Part shown: piece after piece, positions 59,963 through 64,000 of the stretch
Position numbering within the stretch: position 1 is the first letter of the stretch
Layout of the letters: every line of letters begins with the position of its first letter
Origin: CALFVT01 sp039989855
GTDB taxonomy: Bacteria; Pseudomonadota; Alphaproteobacteria; Caulobacterales; Maricaulaceae
Assembly (NCBI GenBank): GCA_039989855.1
Contig: JBDXGZ010000024.1
Span: 62,001 to 126,000 of the forward strand
DNA length: 64,000 bases
Direction of reading: 5' to 3'
Notes under the pieces: model-generated
What the model saw: only the letters and a program-made list of their open reading frames with translations
The model's database searches: none
Told to the model about the DNA's origin: nothing
Translations under genes and position numbers: made by a program

Positions 59963-59987
59963 AACCGCCACCGTGGCGGTTTTTTTG
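59963..59987 (+). terminator. DUF885-gene intrinsic terminator
   Basis: An 8-bp stem AACCGCCA/TGGCGGTT with a three-base loop, then a T run. Confidence 0.9.
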
Positions 59988-60103
59988 TGAAAAATAGAGG
60001 GCAATGATGGGCGGATTAGGTCGCCTAAAATAGGCCGCTCGTGCTATCTATCAATTTATGATATTGAGCGAGATCGACTTCTAGAAAGTGTTAGGATTCA
60101 AAC

Positions 60104-60562
60104 ATGAAATATGTATCGATGATATCACATATGCTCTTGGGCTTAACTTTAGGCTTAAGCGCATGCAAAAGCAGCGAAAAAATTACAACCCAAGTTAATA
60201 TTGAATTTTTACCGAGTGATAAAGATCAAGTTTCAAAATTACTTTCTACAAACCTTAAATCATGGCTGTCATCGTCAGGTAGTTATATTTTTAATCCTAA
60301 TTCCGAGAAGTTTACTTGCGCAGCAGAGCTTGTTGACCGTCAAATACTCGCAGATGTTGAGGAGCTACTTGATTACAAAATTGAGCCTTCAAGGCACAGA
60401 GTTTTTCTGTCTGTCACGGGTCGTAAAACCTACTTGTTTGCAAGTGTTAGAATTGTTAAGCCGAATGAGCTAAATGGTTCTTTCGAACCGCTTGTCGGGC
60501 TTGAATATCAATTTAAAGATGGGTGCGACTCCATACTTAGTGTTCGTAGAGATGACTATTAA
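60104..60562 (+). CDS. hypothetical lipoprotein
   Basis: 152 residues. Lipobox LSAC after LLGLTLGLSAC gives an acylated envelope protein. The mature part is beta-rich with VNIEFLPSDKDQVSKLLSTNLKSWL, KVFLSVTGRKTYLFASVRIV-like strands and two further cysteines. No family recognised. It lies alone between a terminator and a convergent membrane-protein gene. Confidence 0.75.
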   Translation: MKYVSMISHMLLGLTLGLSACKSSEKITTQVNIEFLPSDKDQVSKLLSTNLKSWLSSSGSYIFNPNSEKFTCAAELVDRQILADVEELLDYKIEPSRHRVFLSVTGRKTYLFASVRIVKPNELNGSFEPLVGLEYQFKDGCDSILSVRRDDY

Positions 60563-60727
60563 CTAGATTCAGTTAAGTGGGTTCGAACCTTAGTAATCTA
60601 AGTCGCGCGTCCTAAAACAGCCCAAAACAAACCACTCGGTTAAGGTTTGTGACGCACGTTTAAACTTTTATTGCAGCTTACTTGGCACACTAGCGAAACT
60701 CCCAATGCGTTTGCGGCTCTTTTAACG

Positions 60728-62416
60728 TCAGCTAGAATCAGCCTCCTTCTTTGTAATCTGATTATAGTCAGATTGGGCCATTGCCGCAGCTATAGCCGGG
60801 CTAAAGAAGCTCGCCACAGCAATACGTTTTGCTGAGCGATCTTTCAGTCGAGGTGTTAGCCCTTTGCGAACATCGTAAAACCACATCGGTAAAATTAGCG
60901 GGGCAAATAAAGCAAGGCATAAGGCTCCACGAGGGCTTGGCTGATGCATATCAGGGGCCAGCGTCTTTAATTCTCCAGGTTGTTTGAACAGCCAATATAG
61001 GACGTAAAAAGGGACGATTAACGCGCAGACAAAAACCTCAAAGGGATCTCGAACCGTGGCGGGTTTTGCTTCAACCCTTATATCTGGAGGTCTGAAAAAC
61101 ATTTCAGGTTTCAACTTCAGGGCCGCTAAAATAGCAAAAGCAGCAGGCAATAGAGGTGCAATATGTGTGAAGAAAACGTATGATGCGGGAGCTGTTCCTT
61201 TATCGTCAATAGGGGTATAACTTCGATCAATATATTTAGACGCAAAACCTAGAGTTTCGCCTAGGTAGAACCAAAACCACACAATAAAAAAAGCGATAAA
61301 GAATGATTTTAAGGGTAACCTTGCGGTTACTAAGGCAGATAAAACTGTCAGTAAAACCCCATAATAACCAACATTTTTAAGCGTTATTACCCCCATATAC
61401 GAGAACGGACCTGGTCCTAAACATTCTAAAGACAATGAAATAAGAAACAAAAGGGAGAACCCTATCAAAGGGAGCTTTATTCGACCTTTCACAAAATAAA
61501 CTGTTAAGAGACCTGCGATGAAAATAGGGGCGTAAGTAATACATGTATAGAGGCCTCGTCCATATTCATCGAAAAAAAATTCACGATAAGATTCTCCAAA
61601 AGGTAAAACTGCATTTTTTGTTAATGTTATCGAAAATGAAATGAGAACTAACCCCCAAAACCTATAACTACTCACTAGATCTTGCCATAACCAGCCTGAA
61701 GACTCCGCGTTAAGCGGCAAAGCAGGTTTTATTGAGGTCTTAGGAATAAATTGTCCAAAAAACTTTTTTGAATTTAGACGCGTGGCAGCAATAACGGCAA
61801 GTGTCGCAGGGAGAAGGCATGTTAAGTAATAAAAAAACAGGTCTTGTGCGGAAGGTTTAATGTCTGCTTCGCTTGAGCTGTAATAAAAATCGTGAATTTG
61901 ATTTTCAAGGTGACGATGCTCAAAACTATAAATGCCTCCCAAAGCTTCCCCAATAATTTTCCAAAACCAAATTATCATAATGGCGATTAGGAATGATTTT
62001 AAATGGAGTTTGGCGGTTATCAAGACGGCCACTATTGTTAGAAGGATTCCAAAATAGCCAATGTTTTTAAAAAACACGGCCGCTAAATAAATTACCGACT
62101 GTGTTGTTGGGCCAAGCTGCATTAAAATGAGTGAGAACAGATAAACGGAAGTATATATGACCAATGTTTCTTTCAGACGTAGTCTTAAAAAATAGACCGA
62201 TAAAAGCCCTGCTACTAGCGTGCCTATGTGTGTGAATTTCATAAACGTTACAAATGAAACATCATGCTCAGTCCATCTAGAGATCACCCCAAAATTGGTA
62301 GCTTCTGAAAAGTGCAATAAAAATGAGATGAAGACCAATCCCCAAAACCAATAGGTTTTGAAAAATGCTTTCCCGAGCCGGCCCTGTGGCATTGTCTCTG
62401 ATTGATTGTCAGTCAT
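60728..62416 (-). CDS. polytopic membrane protein with internal duplication
   Basis: 562 residues from ATG 62416 (GAGG six bases upstream; the in-frame start at 62473 adds 19 residues). Two halves are related: YWFWGLVFISF...HIGTLVAGLLSVYF...FFKNIGYFGILLTIV...LHLKSFLIAIMIIWFW and YRFWGLVLISF...PIFIAGLLTVYF...TLKNVGYYGVLLTVL...LPLKSFFIAFFIVWFW. A C-terminal part (VPFYVLYWLFKQPGEL, LILPMWFYDVRKGL) recalls DUF4234-type modules. Each half has about six helices. Transport is likely but neither family nor substrate is recognised. Confidence 0.85.
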   Translation of the reverse strand: MTDNQSETMPQGRLGKAFFKTYWFWGLVFISFLLHFSEATNFGVISRWTEHDVSFVTFMKFTHIGTLVAGLLSVYFLRLRLKETLVIYTSVYLFSLILMQLGPTTQSVIYLAAVFFKNIGYFGILLTIVAVLITAKLHLKSFLIAIMIIWFWKIIGEALGGIYSFEHRHLENQIHDFYYSSSEADIKPSAQDLFFYYLTCLLPATLAVIAATRLNSKKFFGQFIPKTSIKPALPLNAESSGWLWQDLVSSYRFWGLVLISFSITLTKNAVLPFGESYREFFFDEYGRGLYTCITYAPIFIAGLLTVYFVKGRIKLPLIGFSLLFLISLSLECLGPGPFSYMGVITLKNVGYYGVLLTVLSALVTARLPLKSFFIAFFIVWFWFYLGETLGFASKYIDRSYTPIDDKGTAPASYVFFTHIAPLLPAAFAILAALKLKPEMFFRPPDIRVEAKPATVRDPFEVFVCALIVPFYVLYWLFKQPGELKTLAPDMHQPSPRGALCLALFAPLILPMWFYDVRKGLTPRLKDRSAKRIAVASFFSPAIAAAMAQSDYNQITKKEADSS

Positions 62417-62527
62417 ACGCGCCTCAATTATAGTGTTTGACACACTATGCTTTTTATTTCCAAGGCTTCGCAAATGTTCGTCGCTTTATAGCAAGAAACA
62501 GGTGAACAAAGTCTCTTTTAGTCCAGA

Positions 62528-62563
62528 CCTAAATCTTTGACATCGCTATGATTTAGGTAAAAT
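62528..62563. promoter_or_regulatory. inverted repeat overlapping possible dnaG promoter
   Basis: A perfect pair CCTAAATC (62528-62535) and GATTTAGG (62550-62557) surrounds TTGACA (62537-62542). TAAAAT (62558-62563) follows at 15 bases, a shorter than ideal spacer. It may be an operator or an attenuator ahead of dnaG. Confidence 0.45.
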
Positions 62564-62683
62564 CGTGTCATTGTTGAGATCTACTCTATCATTAAAAACG
62601 ACCCTGTCATGTGTATTTTTGGGGCCCGAAAAAGCCCGCATTCCCGACTCGCTTTTTACTTACAGGCGGCGTAAAGTCGATCT

Positions 62684-64000
62684 ATGCGTTTTGGTGAAAA
62701 TTTTATGGACGAGCTTAAGTCCCGTATCCGCCCGTCGGATGTGGTGGGGCGATATGTGAAGCTCAAACGTCAGGGCCGTGAATATGCCGGGCTGTCGCCT
62801 TTTACCAATGAGAAAACGCCAAGTTTTTTTGTTAATGACGAAAAAGGATTTTACCATTGCTTCTCTTCGGGCAAGCACGGGGACGCGATTAGCTTTCTAA
62901 TGGAAGTTGAAGGGCTTAGTTTTCCCGAAGCGGTGGAGCGCCTCGCAGGGTTGGCGGGCATGGATATGCCCAAAGTTGATCCGCGCGCCGAGGAACGGGC
63001 CAAAGAGAATAAAGCCACGATTTCGTGGATGGAGCGCGCGCAAGAATTTTTCGCTAAATCCCTGATGCGGGACGTGGGCACAGAGGCGCGGGACTATCTT
63101 AAGGGTCGCAGCCTAACCCGCACAGCCGCCGAAAAATTCGGAATTGGCTATGCTCCTGATAGTTTCAAAGCCCTCCGTGATGAGCTGATCCAACAAGGGG
63201 CAAGTGACGCCAAGTTGATAGAGGCGGGGCTTTTGGTTAAGCCAGAGCAACGAGGCAAAGATCCGTGGGACCGTTTTCGTAACCGTATCATGTTTCCTAT
63301 TCATGACGCGCGAGGGCGGTTGATTGCCTTTGGCGGACGTGCGCTCGGCAAAGATCAAAAAGCGAAATATCTCAACTCGCCAGAGACCCCGATTTTCCAA
63401 AAAGGGCAGGTGCTTTATAATTACCCCTTCGCGCGTAAAGCCCTCGCCGCGCCGAATAATCCGCGCCGTGGTCTGATCGTCTGCGAAGGCTATATGGATG
63501 TGATTGCTATGGTGCGTGCAGGCTTTCCCGAAGCGGTTGCTCCACTCGGTACTGCGCTAACGGAATCGCAGCTTGAACTTCTATGGCGCGCAGGTGAGTC
63601 GCCGATCCTTTGTTTTGATGGTGATAAAGCAGGATTGCGCGCGGCGTTTCGGTCTGTCGAGCGTGCCTTGCCGCTCTTAAAGCCAGGACGCACGCTATGG
63701 TTTGCGCTTTTGCCTGATGGTCAAGATCCTGATGATTTGATACAAGCAAAAGGGCCACCTGCGATGCAATCTATTTTGGACGCGTCCAAGCCTTTGGTGG
63801 ATATGGTTTGGCGCGCAGAGCTGCAAAAGGTCGATATTAGAACTCCCGAAGACCGAGCCGGTTTGAAAGACAGACTTATGCAAGCGACCTTTCAGATCGC
63901 TCATGACGGTGTGGCGAAAGAATATCGCAACGAACTTTTGGCACGGTTTGACAAGCAATTTGGCTGGGAAGCGACTCGCAAACCTCGCGAAACCTCTGCG
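62684..64000 (+). CDS. dnaG: DNA primase DnaG, 5' part
   Basis: 439 codons to the window edge; the rest lies outside. It starts MRFGENFMDELKSRI at ATG 62684. The N-terminal zinc-finger segment GLSPFTNEKTPSFFV...YHCFSSGKHGDAI keeps the fold but has only Cys-59. Positions normally Cys, His and Cys are Ser-38, Thr-41 and Ser-62. The RNA-polymerase core has FGIGYAPDSFK, RFRNRIMFPI and LNSPETPIFQKG. Toprim acidic residues are intact (LIVCEGYMDV, CFDGDKAG). It makes primers for lagging-strand synthesis. Identification is certain; the zinc-site loss is notable but seems shared in related alphaproteobacteria. Confidence 0.96.
   Translation, partial: MRFGENFMDELKSRIRPSDVVGRYVKLKRQGREYAGLSPFTNEKTPSFFVNDEKGFYHCFSSGKHGDAISFLMEVEGLSFPEAVERLAGLAGMDMPKVDPRAEERAKENKATISWMERAQEFFAKSLMRDVGTEARDYLKGRSLTRTAAEKFGIGYAPDSFKALRDELIQQGASDAKLIEAGLLVKPEQRGKDPWDRFRNRIMFPIHDARGRLIAFGGRALGKDQKAKYLNSPETPIFQKGQVLYNYPFARKALAAPNNPRRGLIVCEGYMDVIAMVRAGFPEAVAPLGTALTESQLELLWRAGESPILCFDGDKAGLRAAFRSVERALPLLKPGRTLWFALLPDGQDPDDLIQAKGPPAMQSILDASKPLVDMVWRAELQKVDIRTPEDRAGLKDRLMQATFQIAHDGVAKEYRNELLARFDKQFGWEATRKPRETSA

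Noticed and set aside
60571..60600. tRNA-like T-loop sequence GGGTTCGAACC
   Set aside because: No acceptor stem, D-arm or anticodon arm fits around it; it is part of a local hairpin (TAGATT/AATCTA).
1..64000. CRISPR arrays, prophage, IS transposases, rRNA and tRNA genes
   Set aside because: None supported: no regularly spaced repeats, no transposase or integrase proteins and no complete tRNA or rRNA signatures were seen.

Overview
The window reads as one chromosomal segment of an alphaproteobacterium. The evidence is the DUF4167 gene next to prmC, the ffs-dnaX-ybaB block, a SoxR-type regulator controlling a glyoxalase-fold gene, an infC start region of the ARRPHAAPP type, and replication proteins (DnaX, DnaG) that lack the usual zinc ligands. 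Moderate GC, a PL7 alginate lyase and many lipoproteins suggest a marine Maricaulales/Hyphomonadaceae-like organism; that placement is inference.

Layout. 1-5.8 kb: 3' half of clpA, a transferred-looking AT-rich lipoprotein gene bracketed by two copies of the clpA tail, a divergent ArsR regulator/membrane protein pair with palindromic operators, and two lipoproteins (one DUF4197). 5.9-11.4 kb: purT, a TRIC-type channel, and a two-gene module of a membrane-anchored divergent Hsp70 with a membrane partner, the most promising uncharacterised system here. 11.4-22 kb: sugar-nucleotide and envelope metabolism (AGE epimerase, UDP-glucuronate epimerase-like SDR, GalU, GlmS, sterol-desaturase-like hydroxylase, PhoD phosphatase, phosphomanno/glucomutase, GT2). 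22-26 kb: a SoxR-controlled VOC protein, soxR, then ahcY and metK of the methyl cycle with a structured leader. 26-34.7 kb: two tandem TonB-like proteins, rimM-trmD-rplS, a secreted H-lectin-like protein, three overlapping secreted paralogues, and a lipoprotein alginate lyase. 35-41 kb: an EamA transporter flanked by twin hairpins, asd, a BNR-repeat protein, GNAT, and rpmI-rplT separated from infC by an opposite-strand DUF4345 gene. 41-49 kb: GT4, a hydrolase, prmC, DUF4167, a nitrilase and a large DUF2339 membrane protein. 49.2-50.7 kb: three orphan genes between two copies of a REP-like inverted repeat. 50.8-56.5 kb: SRP RNA, dnaX, ybaB and recR, with a secreted trypsin-like protease, a divergent secreted protein, a long perfect hairpin and a candidate terminated ncRNA lying between ybaB and recR. 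56.5-64 kb: rmuC, a DUF885 peptidase-like lipoprotein, a lipoprotein, a membrane protein built from an internal duplication, and the 5' part of dnaG.

How the genes work together. GlmS, GalU, the phosphohexomutase and the epimerases supply activated sugars used by GT2/GT4-type transferases. AhcY and MetK are consecutive steps of the activated-methyl cycle that feeds TrmD and PrmC. ffs, dnaX, ybaB, recR and dnaG are replication/secretion housekeeping. Accessory genes cluster at a few insertion points (after clpA, before ffs, between ybaB and recR) that carry repeats or hairpins.
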